DNA of 27,500 nt from a virus (IMGVR_UViG_3300021091_000340:1-27500); one strand, 5' to 3'; positions 1 through 5,748 are shown, counted from the stretch's first letter. Translations and numbers: made by a program. Notes: generated by a model not told the origin, from the letters alone.

Positions 1-127
1 CATCAGTGAATCCAGAATCGTAAGAGTTAGTATCGGTAAAGAGTTTAATCTTGAGCAACTTTGCAATCAAAAAAGGAACAACGATTGCAAGGGCACCAGG
101 AATAAGAATAGAAAGAAGTGAAGTCAT
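1..127 (-). CDS. Small membrane protein, cut by window edge
   Basis: The reading frame opens at an ATG at 127 and runs off the left edge, so only the first 42 codons are visible. Residues 2-22 are hydrophobic (starting MTSLLSILIPGALAIVVPFL), a probable membrane segment or signal anchor, followed by a short polar stretch. An AAGGAG ribosome binding site lies just upstream, and the ATG overlaps the stop of the preceding gene as TGATG, so translation is probably coupled. Function unknown. Confidence 0.6.
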   Translation of the reverse strand, partial: MTSLLSILIPGALAIVVPFLIAKLLKIKLFTDTNSYDSGFTD

Positions 128-381
128 CAATTTTCTCCTTGGTGCATGTCAAACATCATCGCACCTGTCATAAAGGATTTGATCTCATCATCTACATTCA
201 TCCTACCTTGCAGGTCTTTGATGTCTTCCAGGACCATTTTGAGAGCACCTCTGGCATATCCAGAAGCATAAGGATAACCCTTTTCTTTATCACCTATTGC
301 CATCTCTGATTCATAAATTGCTTTCTTAAGTACTCTAGCAATATTATTCAATTTGTTTTCAATCATGATTTGATTGTTCAT
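127..381 (-). CDS. Hypothetical protein, 84 aa
   Basis: Soluble, mixed-charge protein with a predicted helical N-terminal half (residues 5-30) and no motif I recognise. I chose the ATG at 381 (MNNQIMIENK) because the upstream gene stops at 383; an in-frame ATG at 411 would overlap that gene by 29 bases. The gene ends with an AAGGAG that serves as ribosome binding site for the next gene. Function unknown. Confidence 0.65.
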   Translation of the reverse strand: MNNQIMIENKLNNIARVLKKAIYESEMAIGDKEKGYPYASGYARGALKMVLEDIKDLQGRMNVDDEIKSFMTGAMMFDMHQGEN

Positions 382-382
382 A

Positions 383-661
383 TCAAACTGCACCATAGAA
401 AGGATTACCAAGTTGGGGAGAGTTGATGTTATCTCCAGTGATCACATAATCATATGCAAGACGATCACGAATTGCGATTGCTTTCTCTACACGATTCAGA
501 TACTTTTTGCTGATCTGATCAACACCTTTCCAGGATAACACTTGCAAACACCATTCTTCTGAAATGTCACCAAATGATGTTTCGACAGGATAGAAACCTA
601 CCAGCATTGTGCCATCCTTAGATTGCATTGTGGGGAATTGAGTTGTGGTTTGATTTTTCAT
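383..661 (-). CDS. Hypothetical protein, 92 aa; paralog of 1937-2185
   Basis: Starts MKNQTTTQFPTMQSK. It shares a framework with the protein at 1937-2185: an FYP-(V/I)-(E/K)-T strand near the N-terminus, EW then L-VLS in the middle, LNR followed by a helix, and PQL-NPF at the C-terminus. The two are therefore diverged copies of one gene. The alternative start at 718 adds a Cys-rich stretch absent from the paralog and was not used. Function unknown. Confidence 0.7.
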   Translation of the reverse strand: MKNQTTTQFPTMQSKDGTMLVGFYPVETSFGDISEEWCLQVLSWKGVDQISKKYLNRVEKAIAIRDRLAYDYVITGDNINSPQLGNPFYGAV

Positions 662-692
662 ACATGTATGATAGAATGAATTTGAGCAAAAG

Positions 693-782
693 TCAAGGGG
701 TCGTGGACAGTTGATCAACTGTCACATCATTAGACTCTTCCGCATCATTTCCGTGATGTGCGTAATAAATTGAGTTGTTCAT
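693..782 (-). CDS. Very short ORF behind intergenic element, 29 aa
   Basis: Frame starts at the ATG that ends the 780-811 element and encodes a polar, acidic peptide (MNNSIYYAHHGNDAEE...). Its N-terminus resembles the MNT/MNN start of other genes behind the same element, because those codons come from the element itself. It ends 32 bases before the next start. It could be a real micro-protein or a leader peptide. Confidence 0.4.
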   Translation of the reverse strand: MNNSIYYAHHGNDAEESNDVTVDQLSTTP

Positions 783-811
783 ACTATAGGGACAATCTCA
801 GGGGCCCAGTT
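780..811 (-). promoter_or_regulatory. Intergenic element E1 (type A)
   Basis: Reading on the minus strand: AACTGGGCCCC, then TGAGATTGTCCC, then TATAGT followed directly by ATG. It sits between the stop at 812 and the start at 782. One of 11 related copies in the window; see the first finding for the promoter and RNA readings. Confidence 0.7.
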
Positions 812-967
812 TCAGTTATTGACTGGTGAGATAATATCAGCAACAGTGTGCAATGTGTTCGCAGTGATGTTACGAACTCCAGGTGATAGAATCATTGCAA
901 CGATGAAGATGACAGTAATTGTTCTCACTTTGTCAGGTGACTTGAATGTTAATCTTTTGGATGACAT
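812..967 (-). CDS. Small single-span membrane protein, 51 aa
   Basis: MSSKRLTFKSPDKVRTITV opens a basic N-terminus followed by a hydrophobic segment at about residues 16-30, which fits an N-in single-pass membrane protein. The ATG overlaps the stop of the upstream gene (TGATG), and the stop is followed at once by element E1. A plus-strand frame overlaps this gene but has no support. Function unknown. Confidence 0.6.
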   Translation of the reverse strand: MSSKRLTFKSPDKVRTITVIFIVAMILSPGVRNITANTLHTVADIISPVNN

Positions 968-1197
968 CAATCGAAGCGAGATGAAATATCAGGACCAGGA
1001 TTCTCAAGGTGTGCTACACTATCAGCAACACCTTCAGCACTTAATGCAAACTGAACTTTCTGACCTTCATAGTAAATGTCAAAGACAGATTGAACATAAG
1101 GAGTCAGATTGCCTTGCAAATCCCAGGCATTGCGTGTGTGTGAAGTCTCAACGATTTCGTAGACTTTAGATGTGAGTGGTGAAGTGTAGGTCATCAT
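967..1197 (-). CDS. Hypothetical protein, 76 aa
   Basis: Starts MMTYTSPLTSKVYEIVETS; the first ATG is the one fused to element E2, the second follows directly. The open frame continues upstream through the element (giving GPVKCPSS), but the same extension appears at 4216 and is only the translated repeat, so it was not used. Predicted beta-rich small soluble protein. The stop overlaps the next ATG. Function unknown. Confidence 0.6.
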   Translation of the reverse strand: MMTYTSPLTSKVYEIVETSHTRNAWDLQGNLTPYVQSVFDIYYEGQKVQFALSAEGVADSVAHLENPGPDISSRFD

Positions 1198-1224
1198 ACT
1201 ACTAGGACACTTTACAGGGCCCAC
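1195..1224 (-). promoter_or_regulatory. Intergenic element E2 (type B)
   Basis: Type B copy: AGTGGGCCC, TGTAAAGTGTCC, TAGTAGT, then ATG on the minus strand. Practically identical to E3 (4214-4244) and distinct from type A in the middle block, while the GGGCCC and the ATG-proximal spacing are kept. Confidence 0.65.
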
Positions 1225-1229
1225 TATTG

Positions 1230-1484
1230 TTATGCTTGATCATCATTTGTTACACTTTCAAGCAGATCATTCAATACTTCTTCATCATAATGGTACGACA
1301 ATTCTTCCATCAATTCACTCTCATTATAGTCAATCATATTATCAACAATCCTTTCATAGGCAAATGCACACAAATCGCGCATGTCCATGTTATCAACAAC
1401 TCGCTCTGCATAGAGTTGAGTGAGTTTGTAAAGTTGGTCTTGAGTCAGTGTCATTTTGCTTGTAGGATTAGGAAGGGAAATCAT
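1230..1484 (-). CDS. Hypothetical acidic protein, 84 aa
   Basis: Acidic and helical, with two similar stretches (VDNMDMRDL at about 30 and VDNMIDYNE at about 46) that may be an internal repeat. The start at 1484 lies five bases after the upstream stop; the ATG at 1454 (MTLTQDQLYK) is an alternative, and neither has a strong ribosome binding site. Function unknown. Confidence 0.6.
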   Translation of the reverse strand: MISLPNPTSKMTLTQDQLYKLTQLYAERVVDNMDMRDLCAFAYERIVDNMIDYNESELMEELSYHYDEEVLNDLLESVTNDDQA

Positions 1485-1489
1485 TAGTT

Positions 1490-1669
1490 TTACTGAACTT
1501 TGAGTTGATGAACTTGAACATCAGAATACTGGGAGTCTTTATACTCTTCGTTGTATTCTTGTTTCATCTCTTCTGCGCGACGATTTGCGTCCTCTTCTTT
1601 ATGAAACAAACCATAAAGTTCTTCTGGTTCGTAATCATCAAGACGGGCAAAGATTCCGTAGACAATCAT
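1490..1669 (-). CDS. Hypothetical protein, 59 aa
   Basis: Starts MIVYGIFARLDDYEPEEL; a short strand followed by a highly charged helix rich in Glu, Lys and Arg (about residues 20-45). Its ATG overlaps the stop of the upstream membrane-protein gene (ATGA). Function unknown. Confidence 0.6.
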   Translation of the reverse strand: MIVYGIFARLDDYEPEELYGLFHKEEDANRRAEEMKQEYNEEYKDSQYSDVQVHQLKVQ

Positions 1670-1806
1670 TTTGAGTTGCAGTAGTTAGTGTTTGCTTGGC
1701 AGAACAATTCTGCCTGTTGTTCTTGATACTCATTGGTCGTTGCATGTGCAATCAAACCAACGCGAAGGCCGAGTGCGAGTGTAGCAATCAGAAATGCAAT
1801 TCTCAT
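1666..1806 (-). CDS. Small secreted or membrane-anchored protein, 46 aa; paralog of 3905-4039
   Basis: Basic first residues and a hydrophobic segment MRIAFLIATLALGLRVGL give a signal peptide or membrane anchor, followed by NEYQEQQAE and two Cys near the end (FC...NYC). The product at 3905-4039 is nearly the same over the first 20 residues and keeps both Cys, so the pair is a recent duplication. ATGA overlaps at both ends. Function unknown; the paired Cys could form a disulfide outside the cytoplasm. Confidence 0.65.
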   Translation of the reverse strand: MRIAFLIATLALGLRVGLIAHATTNEYQEQQAELFCQANTNYCNSK

Positions 1807-1937
1807 TTGTTTGATTTTTTGTGTCGATAAGATGCAGATGGGTCTGGATCATAAACACCACCCCCATCTCTATCTTCAAGGTAAAAAAGTGTCAAGAAGG
1901 TGGAGAAAATAACTCCACCAATTACAAGAGTAACCAT
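1803..1937 (-). CDS. Small membrane protein, 44 aa
   Basis: N-terminal hydrophobic segment MVTLVIGGVIFSTFLTLFYL, then an acidic and a basic tail (EDRDGGG ... RHKKSNK), so a single-span protein. The start overlaps the upstream stop (TGATGG) and the stop overlaps the next ATG. Function unknown. Confidence 0.6.
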   Translation of the reverse strand: MVTLVIGGVIFSTFLTLFYLEDRDGGGVYDPDPSASYRHKKSNK

Positions 1938-2185
1938 CAAACTTCAACAAAAGGATTAGCAAGTTGAGGAATCGTATTGAAGTCTACAACTTCATAAGGA
2001 ACATTGAGACTAAGATATTCTTGAATCTCAAGATTCATCTCAATTCGATTGAGAAACTCTTTGGATTGAGTTTCACCCTGAAAGGACAATACTTTCAGAA
2101 ACCACTCATCAGATACATTACCCATAGGGGTTTTGATGGGATAAAAATCCACAACCATCGAACCGTGTTTGGATTGAAGTTTCAT
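1937..2185 (-). CDS. Hypothetical protein, 82 aa; paralog of 383-661
   Basis: MKLQSKHGSMVVDFYPIKTP aligns by eye with residues 12-31 of the protein at 383-661, and the two share LNR, EW and a PQL-NPF ending. The N-terminus is shorter here. The start overlaps the stop of the upstream gene (TGATG). Function unknown; the kept framework suggests both copies are folded proteins. Confidence 0.7.
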   Translation of the reverse strand: MKLQSKHGSMVVDFYPIKTPMGNVSDEWFLKVLSFQGETQSKEFLNRIEMNLEIQEYLSLNVPYEVVDFNTIPQLANPFVEV

Positions 2186-2337
2186 CAGAAATCGTAGTTA
2201 ATGGACTCTTGTGCAATCTCAATAGAATGAAGGATGTGTTCATAATCCTTCTTTTCTTTCTCGTTGAACTCACTTGCTTGCTGTTCCAAGCAATAGAGAA
2301 TCAAATCAAGTGCTTGTTGATTAAGATGCAATTTCAT
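2185..2337 (-). CDS. Hypothetical helical protein, 50 aa
   Basis: Starts MKLHLNQQALDLILYCLEQQ; two predicted helices rich in Gln, Glu and Lys, no recognised motif. Start and stop both overlap neighbours (TGATG), placing it in a tightly coupled set downstream of the ArdA-like gene. Confidence 0.55.
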   Translation of the reverse strand: MKLHLNQQALDLILYCLEQQASEFNEKEKKDYEHILHSIEIAQESINYDF

Positions 2338-2750
2338 CACCACATAGTAAGATTATGTTCTTGTGTGTCGAACACAAATCCATCAACATAGACACAATCC
2401 ATATTGTCGAAAGTTGCTTCCCAATCAACTTCCACAAAACCAGGAAGATCAGTGGTATAACAATCAGTCACATAGTTTTCTGCATAGTCTGCTTTGGAAG
2501 AATACTCACCACGATAAGCATCTTCAAAACCAGCAATGCTATCAATACCAAACTCAGCAACAAAAGCATCTACAGCATCATAAGAATGTGATTCGCCAAA
2601 CTCACAATACTCTTCATAGTAGTTTACAAGATTATCTTCACCTTGTTCTTCGATGAAGTCATAGATGTCTTCTTCACAGTAAGAGTTCTCAACAAGTTCA
2701 GCAATGAAATCTTGAGTTTCAGTCTTGAGTTCCACTTGAGTTGCAGTCAT
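2337..2750 (-). CDS. ArdA-like antirestriction protein, 137 aa
   Basis: Strongly acidic protein rich in Asp and Glu, as expected for a DNA mimic. The C-terminal half carries the pattern typical of ArdA: GFEDAYRGEYSS, then KADYAENYV, a Leu-Pro, VDWEATFDNM and a short VDGFVFD ending. ArdA proteins occupy the DNA groove of type I restriction enzymes and block cleavage and sometimes methylation; usual length is about 160-170 aa, so this one is a little short. I chose the ATG at 2750 (MTATQVELK): an open frame extends to 2855 but runs through hairpin and promoter-like sequence. It is the first gene after that intergenic region, so early expression is plausible. Family call from pattern memory, not a search. 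Confidence 0.65.
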   Translation of the reverse strand: MTATQVELKTETQDFIAELVENSYCEEDIYDFIEEQGEDNLVNYYEEYCEFGESHSYDAVDAFVAEFGIDSIAGFEDAYRGEYSSKADYAENYVTDCYTTDLPGFVEVDWEATFDNMDCVYVDGFVFDTQEHNLTMW

Positions 2751-2777
2751 TTGGTGTTTAACCTTGATTACTTCGTA

Positions 2778-2783
2778 ATTGTA
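2778..2783 (-). promoter_or_regulatory. Possible -10 box before ArdA-like gene
   Basis: TACAAT on the minus strand, preceded by TGC (extended -10 form), about 28 bases before the start at 2750 and just downstream of two hairpins. No good -35 box at 17 bases. Suggestive only. Confidence 0.3.
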
Positions 2784-2785
2784 GC

Positions 2786-2800
2786 ACCCCCAGCGGGGGT
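2786..2800 (-). terminator. GC-rich hairpin
   Basis: Five C, three-base loop, five G, flanked by an A-T pair. It stands alone in AT-rich sequence between genes but lacks a T-run on the minus strand, so it may be a weak or factor-aided terminator, or an mRNA 5' stabiliser. Confidence 0.35.
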
Positions 2801-2813
2801 TTGGGGAGTGTAA

Positions 2814-2837
2814 TGTGCCACAAGGATTAGTGGCACA
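2814..2837 (-). repeat. Dispersed hairpin TGTGCCAC / GTGGCACA, copy 1
   Basis: Perfect 8-bp inverted repeat with an 8-base loop, in the gap upstream of the ArdA-like gene. The same stem with a different loop occurs at 3700-3723, and a related stem at 23438-23466. Each lies in a gap that also holds a promoter-like sequence, so these hairpins probably mark transcription unit borders. Confidence 0.6.
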
Positions 2838-2857
2838 TCTCAACCTTGGTCTCATCC

Positions 2858-3064
2858 TTAGTTAGCAATAAGAACAAGATTAGCAACTCGATTCTCAGGC
2901 ACAAAATCTTGTAACTTATCATAAACTCGTTGGAATTGATTTCCAAGGTTCATATAGTATGCAGCAAGATGTTTATCATCTGCATCATAAAGAACATTTT
3001 CTTTCTCTTCAAGAGCAGAGATAATGTCTAGCAACTCACCAGACGTAAAAGAGATTGAAGTCAT
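2858..3064 (-). CDS. Hypothetical protein, 68 aa
   Basis: MTSISFTSGELLDIISALEE opens a mostly helical, acidic protein without recognised motifs. It is the last gene before a hairpin-bearing gap. Start overlaps the upstream stop (ATGA). Function unknown. Confidence 0.6.
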   Translation of the reverse strand: MTSISFTSGELLDIISALEEKENVLYDADDKHLAAYYMNLGNQFQRVYDKLQDFVPENRVANLVLIAN

Positions 3065-3282
3065 TCTGCAGAAATAGGGAGAGAGTTCTTATCAGGAAAG
3101 ATTGTATATTCTTCTATAACACTAAACAAAGATGAGAACTTGACATAGTTCCAAGTACCCTCATCTTCACCTTCTTGATAGCAATGAATAAGACCTTTTG
3201 AGTCTTGTTTCACATAGCAACCATCATAATCCTCATCATCAAAGACATAACCATCAGAGATAAGTATTTCAGAAAAAGTCAT
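3061..3282 (-). CDS. Hypothetical acidic protein, 73 aa
   Basis: Acidic, probably beta-rich (GYVFDDEDYDGCYVKQDSKG), no recognised motif. ATGA overlaps join it to both neighbours. The Asp/Glu content invites comparison with small DNA mimics, but no family pattern supports that. Confidence 0.6.
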   Translation of the reverse strand: MTFSEILISDGYVFDDEDYDGCYVKQDSKGLIHCYQEGEDEGTWNYVKFSSLFSVIEEYTIFPDKNSLPISAE

Positions 3283-3470
3283 TTGATATCAAAAATGTTG
3301 AAGATCTCGAACTGAGTTTTAGTAAACAAAGTATCTTCGGGGGGATAGTTGTGAACTTCCTTTTGAAGATCTTTGTACACATAAAGCATATCACGCAGTG
3401 CGGTGAGTTGCTTTTCGTTGAGCAATTCTTCAGTCATCAGAACTTTATCCAGTAGTGTTTGAGTAGTCAT
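3279..3470 (-). CDS. Hypothetical protein, 63 aa
   Basis: Helical protein beginning MTTQTLLDKVLMTEELLNEK. The ATG at 3470 is preferred to an in-frame TTG one codon upstream. Four bases separate it from the upstream stop at 3474. Function unknown. Confidence 0.6.
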   Translation of the reverse strand: MTTQTLLDKVLMTEELLNEKQLTALRDMLYVYKDLQKEVHNYPPEDTLFTKTQFEIFNIFDIK

Positions 3471-3473
3471 CAA

Positions 3474-3641
3474 TCAGTAATCAGTTCCGTCATTTTCACA
3501 TTTTTGAATCCAATAAGCATAAACAGGAAAGTTCATTGGATGATCTTGTTTCCTGCTATACCAATCAGAAACAAGTTTCACTCGATTCTCAGGAACCAGT
3601 AGGTAAGGAATGTTATGTGGAATGTGTGGAACGTAAGTCAT
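3474..3641 (-). CDS. Hypothetical protein, 55 aa
   Basis: I chose the ATG at 3641 (MTYVPHIPHNIPYL) because a GAGGA ribosome binding site lies six bases upstream; an ATG at 3659 would add six residues. Rich in Pro, Tyr and Trp, which suggests a compact or peptide-like protein. It is the first gene after the hairpin gap at 3660-3731. Function unknown. Confidence 0.55.
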   Translation of the reverse strand: MTYVPHIPHNIPYLLVPENRVKLVSDWYSRKQDHPMNFPVYAYWIQKCENDGTDY

Positions 3642-3665
3642 CGGGTCTTCCTCAACCATGAAACT

Positions 3666-3671
3666 ACTATA
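3666..3671 (-). promoter_or_regulatory. Possible -10 box, TATAGT
   Basis: TATAGT preceded by TGG on the minus strand, about 25 bases before the start at 3641 and downstream of the hairpin at 3700-3723. The -35 region is poor. It has the same hexamer as the intergenic elements but none of their upstream block. Confidence 0.3.
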
Positions 3672-3699
3672 CCAGATTTAGGGGTCTGTGCTCATTTAG

Positions 3700-3723
3700 T
3701 GTGCCACCAGTACAAGTGGCACA
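3700..3723 (-). repeat. Dispersed hairpin TGTGCCAC / GTGGCACA, copy 2
   Basis: Same perfect 8-bp stem as copy 1 (2814-2837) with an unrelated 8-base loop. Kept stem and changed loop suggest selection for the stem. There is no T-run, so it is not a classical terminator. Confidence 0.6.
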
Positions 3724-3731
3724 TCGCAGTA

Positions 3732-3908
3732 TCAAACTACCAGGTATGGATAATCTTTATCAATTACCGTTGGGACTTCATATGCAGTAATTCGCAAAGA
3801 AGTTGCATCTTTTAACAAATCAGTTTCTGGATCATAAATTGCAACTTCACGTTTGAGTTGCTGATGATCAAGAGTTTGAAGAAAGAAAAGCAAATCCTGA
3901 TAGGTCAT
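3732..3908 (-). CDS. Hypothetical protein, 58 aa
   Basis: Starts MTYQDLLFFLQTLDHQQLK, with helix then strands (EVAIYDPETD, LRITAYEVP). The shape resembles small phage proteins that begin with a short helical domain and carry one small beta sheet. Start overlaps the upstream stop (ATGA). Function unknown. Confidence 0.6.
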   Translation of the reverse strand: MTYQDLLFFLQTLDHQQLKREVAIYDPETDLLKDATSLRITAYEVPTVIDKDYPYLVV

Positions 3909-4039
3909 TTGCAGTAGTTAGGGTTAATTTGGCAGAAGCGATCTGCTTGCTGTTCTTGATACTCATTCACGGAAGCATGAGCAGCAAGACCAACGCGAAG
4001 ACCGAGGGCAAGTGTAGCAATCAGAAAGGCAATTCGCAT
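3905..4039 (-). CDS. Small secreted or membrane-anchored protein, 44 aa; paralog of 1666-1806
   Basis: MRIAFLIATLALGLRVGLAA is nearly the N-terminus of the protein at 1666-1806. NEYQEQQAD and the paired Cys (RFC, NYC) are also kept. DNA identity is high in the signal region. In both places the gene lies in a run of small genes, so single-gene duplication is likely. Function unknown. Confidence 0.65.
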   Translation of the reverse strand: MRIAFLIATLALGLRVGLAAHASVNEYQEQQADRFCQINPNYCK

Positions 4040-4045
4040 TACTAA

Positions 4046-4216
4046 TCAGTCAACAACAGAGTAACAAGCAACCCAGGAAGGAATCCCAGAAAGTGATAAT
4101 GAACCATTGCGGGCATCGCAATAGTCTTGTGCCTCATCTTCAGAGTAGAAAGGTCCAATATACTCTGGAGAATCCAGAGCATCGGATACGAAACGGACGG
4201 TGAAGGTTGTGTTCAT
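4046..4216 (-). CDS. Hypothetical protein, 56 aa
   Basis: Starts MNTTFTVRFVSDALDSPEYI at the ATG fused to element E3. Later EDEAQDYCDARNG reads like the small DUF-type domain in which a helix follows PF-(S/T)-EDEA, common in phage proteins that modify displayed input, but no function is known. The upstream extension is only the translated element. Confidence 0.6.
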   Translation of the reverse strand: MNTTFTVRFVSDALDSPEYIGPFYSEDEAQDYCDARNGSLSLSGIPSWVACYSVVD

Positions 4217-4244
4217 ACTACTAGGACACTTTACAGGGCCCACT
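4214..4244 (-). promoter_or_regulatory. Intergenic element E3 (type B)
   Basis: Second type B copy, nearly base for base the same as E2 over about 28 bp, followed by ATGAACAC. It separates the stop at 4247 from the start at 4216. Confidence 0.65.
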
Positions 4245-4246
4245 AA

Positions 4247-4420
4247 TCAATACCCATTCAGAAAGTCAGCAAGTGCTTCCTGATATTGTTCTTCGGTGTG
4301 ATAGGTTCGAGCACCAATCGTCAGAGGAAAGGTACGCTTCGGAGCAGAAGCTTTAGGCAGGTCACGACCCTTATCGAGAACCTGTTGAGTGTAGGGATTA
4401 GAGTTGTAGTTAGTGTTCAT
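4247..4420 (-). CDS. Hypothetical protein, 57 aa
   Basis: Begins MNTNYNSNPYTQQVLDKGRD; basic in the middle, ending YQEALADFLNGY. There is no other Met in the frame, so the ATG that ends element E4 is the only standard start. This makes it the best case for a start codon supplied by the element. Function unknown. Confidence 0.6.
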   Translation of the reverse strand: MNTNYNSNPYTQQVLDKGRDLPKASAPKRTFPLTIGARTYHTEEQYQEALADFLNGY

Positions 4421-4450
4421 ACTATAGGGACAATCTCAGGGGCCCAGTTT
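4418..4450 (-). promoter_or_regulatory. Intergenic element E4 (type A)
   Basis: Full-length type A copy, same as E1 over its conserved core and continuing into ATGAACAC. No alternative start exists for the gene downstream. Confidence 0.7.
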
Positions 4451-4453
4451 CAA

Positions 4454-4729
4454 TCACCAACGGCCTTGTTGTATCAGGATCTTACGGATTTCCTGATAGA
4501 TAAACTTTTTTAATGCCGCATCATCAGTCTCATCAAATGCCACATAAAGACGATTTAGATACTCATTTTGTGTGGTACATTTGACGACTTTCGCATCAGT
4601 CACACCCAGTTCATTGAGTGTAGAACCTGCTTTCACCTTTGCAACACCAAAGTTTCCAGTGATGTTACCTTTAGTGCGAAACTGTGTTTTAATCTTGGAG
4701 AGATTAGAGTAAGTTATTGGAGTGTTCAT
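4454..4729 (-). CDS. Hypothetical basic protein, 91 aa
   Basis: Starts MNTPITYSNLSKIKTQFRTK at the ATG fused to element E5. The frame stays open upstream to 4927 but that stretch is the element plus the shadow of the metallopeptidase-like gene. Positively charged N-terminal half, then an acidic patch (DETDD) and a basic helical tail. Function unknown. Confidence 0.6.
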   Translation of the reverse strand: MNTPITYSNLSKIKTQFRTKGNITGNFGVAKVKAGSTLNELGVTDAKVVKCTTQNEYLNRLYVAFDETDDAALKKFIYQEIRKILIQQGRW

Positions 4730-4760
4730 ACTATAGGGACAATTCAGAGGGCCCAATTTT
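4727..4760 (-). promoter_or_regulatory. Intergenic element E5 (type A, diverged)
   Basis: Type A copy with changes in the middle block (GGGCCCTCTGAATTGTCCC, one base shorter) while TATAGT-ATGAACAC is intact. The upstream gene has no stop before the element and terminates at the TAG inside CTATAG. Confidence 0.65.
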
Positions 4761-5171
4761 ATCATTGAGGTACAATGTATAAAGTTCTTGTTCTTTACAA
4801 TGTGCTTCAATCTCCCAAGGCATTTGATCATATTCGAGATCACTGCAATCAATACCTTTCCAGCAACGAATGTTCCTTTTATCTTTAAGATCACCCCGAA
4901 CGTGTTGTAGAACGTGTTGTAACTCATGAAGCAAGCAGAGAGTATAATTCTCAGTGTTCATATGTGTTTGTATTTCAATGAGAAAGTGTCGGGGTCTCCA
5001 ATTACAATCTTGCACAGAGCAATAACCATAAACGCCATCACGTTTCAATCCACGATGTATAATATCCACATCAATCTTGTGTCGTGGAAGAAACTGATTT
5101 AGAAACCAGATTGATACATCTTCACACACACGTTTGCTATAACCATAACCAGAATGATAGATTGTGCTCAT
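4731..5171 (-). CDS. HExxH metallopeptidase-like protein, 146 aa
   Basis: Contains HELQH within LLHELQHVLQHVRGD at about residues 77-91, the zinc-binding HExxH signature, followed by an acidic PWEIEAH segment near residue 128 that may supply a third ligand. This layout fits small phage zinc-peptidase-like proteins with the SprT or M78 type of fold, but substrate and activity are unknown. I chose the ATG at 5171; a TTG at 5213 would lengthen it. The last eight residues (IGPSELSL) are translated from element E5, whose TAG is the stop, so the natural C-terminus was probably lost or replaced when the element arrived. Confidence 0.6.
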   Translation of the reverse strand: MSTIYHSGYGYSKRVCEDVSIWFLNQFLPRHKIDVDIIHRGLKRDGVYGYCSVQDCNWRPRHFLIEIQTHMNTENYTLCLLHELQHVLQHVRGDLKDKRNIRCWKGIDCSDLEYDQMPWEIEAHCKEQELYTLYLNDKIGPSELSL

Positions 5172-5266
5172 AGCAAATGCTGTAGAATGACTAATGTAAG
5201 TCTGGTTCCCCAATTCATCAGAATAAAGAACGCTGAAACAAAGATAAGTTTGTCAGTTATTGTCAT
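5168..5266 (-). CDS. Small membrane protein, 32 aa
   Basis: MTITDKLIFVSAFFILMNWG and a second hydrophobic stretch make almost the whole protein apolar. ATGA-type overlaps at both ends place it firmly between its neighbours. Function unknown. Confidence 0.5.
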   Translation of the reverse strand: MTITDKLIFVSAFFILMNWGTRLTLVILQHLL

Positions 5267-5715
5267 CGTCGGTATAAATATCCTCCGCTCCAATCACAGT
5301 TTGCAAGAACATTCTCACGCTCTTTGATAATCAAGAGGTTATACCTTTCTCCTTTTGCTGGTGCTTTCCAAGATGCAGATTTTAGAACTGAACCAGTCCG
5401 CTTATCAATGAAACAATGAACAGAGCGGGAAGAACCACCATCAATCATAATGACTTTGTGGTACTTTTTACCAGTTTCAATCACATAATCAATCGGTAAA
5501 ATACCATTCTTAAGTTCATCAATCTTTTCCTGATGATAGTGTGACTGAACCGAATCAGTGGTGTCGTAGGTAGAATTGAAATTCTCAATCGCCCGTTGAT
5601 GACCACGAATAGCATACTGACGATAGTTGTCTTTCAGTGCTTCAATCAGCAGATGAGTGTACTTAAGCACATTATCTGCGATGGTTTGTTGTGCGTTCAT
5701 TTGAGTAGTGTTCAT
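5263..5715 (-). CDS. Hypothetical protein, 150 aa
   Basis: N-terminal helical part (residues 1-80) and a C-terminal part with a clear pattern: KYHKVIM, then SVHCFIDKRTGSVLKSASWK and APAKGERYNLL, ending with DWSGGYLY. I recall similar C-termini in many cyanophage proteins of unknown function, where the segment reads like a small beta-rich domain. Start at 5715 is fused to element E6; a second ATG at 5700 is possible. Confidence 0.7.
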   Translation of the reverse strand: MNTTQMNAQQTIADNVLKYTHLLIEALKDNYRQYAIRGHQRAIENFNSTYDTTDSVQSHYHQEKIDELKNGILPIDYVIETGKKYHKVIMIDGGSSRSVHCFIDKRTGSVLKSASWKAPAKGERYNLLIIKERENVLANCDWSGGYLYRR

Positions 5716-5744
5716 ACTATAAGGACAATCTCAAGGGCCCAGTT
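5713..5744 (-). promoter_or_regulatory. Intergenic element E6 (type A)
   Basis: Type A with GGGCCCTTGAGATTGTCCTTATAGT, then ATGAACAC; two substitutions from E1. It lies between the stop at 5749 and the start at 5715. Confidence 0.65.
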
Positions 5745-5748
5745 ACAT

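Noticed and set aside
780-811. ACTATAGGGA on the plus strand resembling a T7 RNA polymerase promoter core
   Set aside because: It points away from every gene, lacks the upstream T7 consensus, and no T7-type polymerase gene is seen; the hexamer reads better as TATAGT on the minus strand.
819-1169. Plus-strand ORF of 116 codons
   Set aside because: It is antisense to two well-placed minus-strand genes joined by a TGATG overlap, and its composition is not protein-like.
4454-4927. 157-aa form starting at 4927
   Set aside because: Its first 66 codons are antisense-like shadow of the metallopeptidase gene plus translated element E5; start at 4729 is used.
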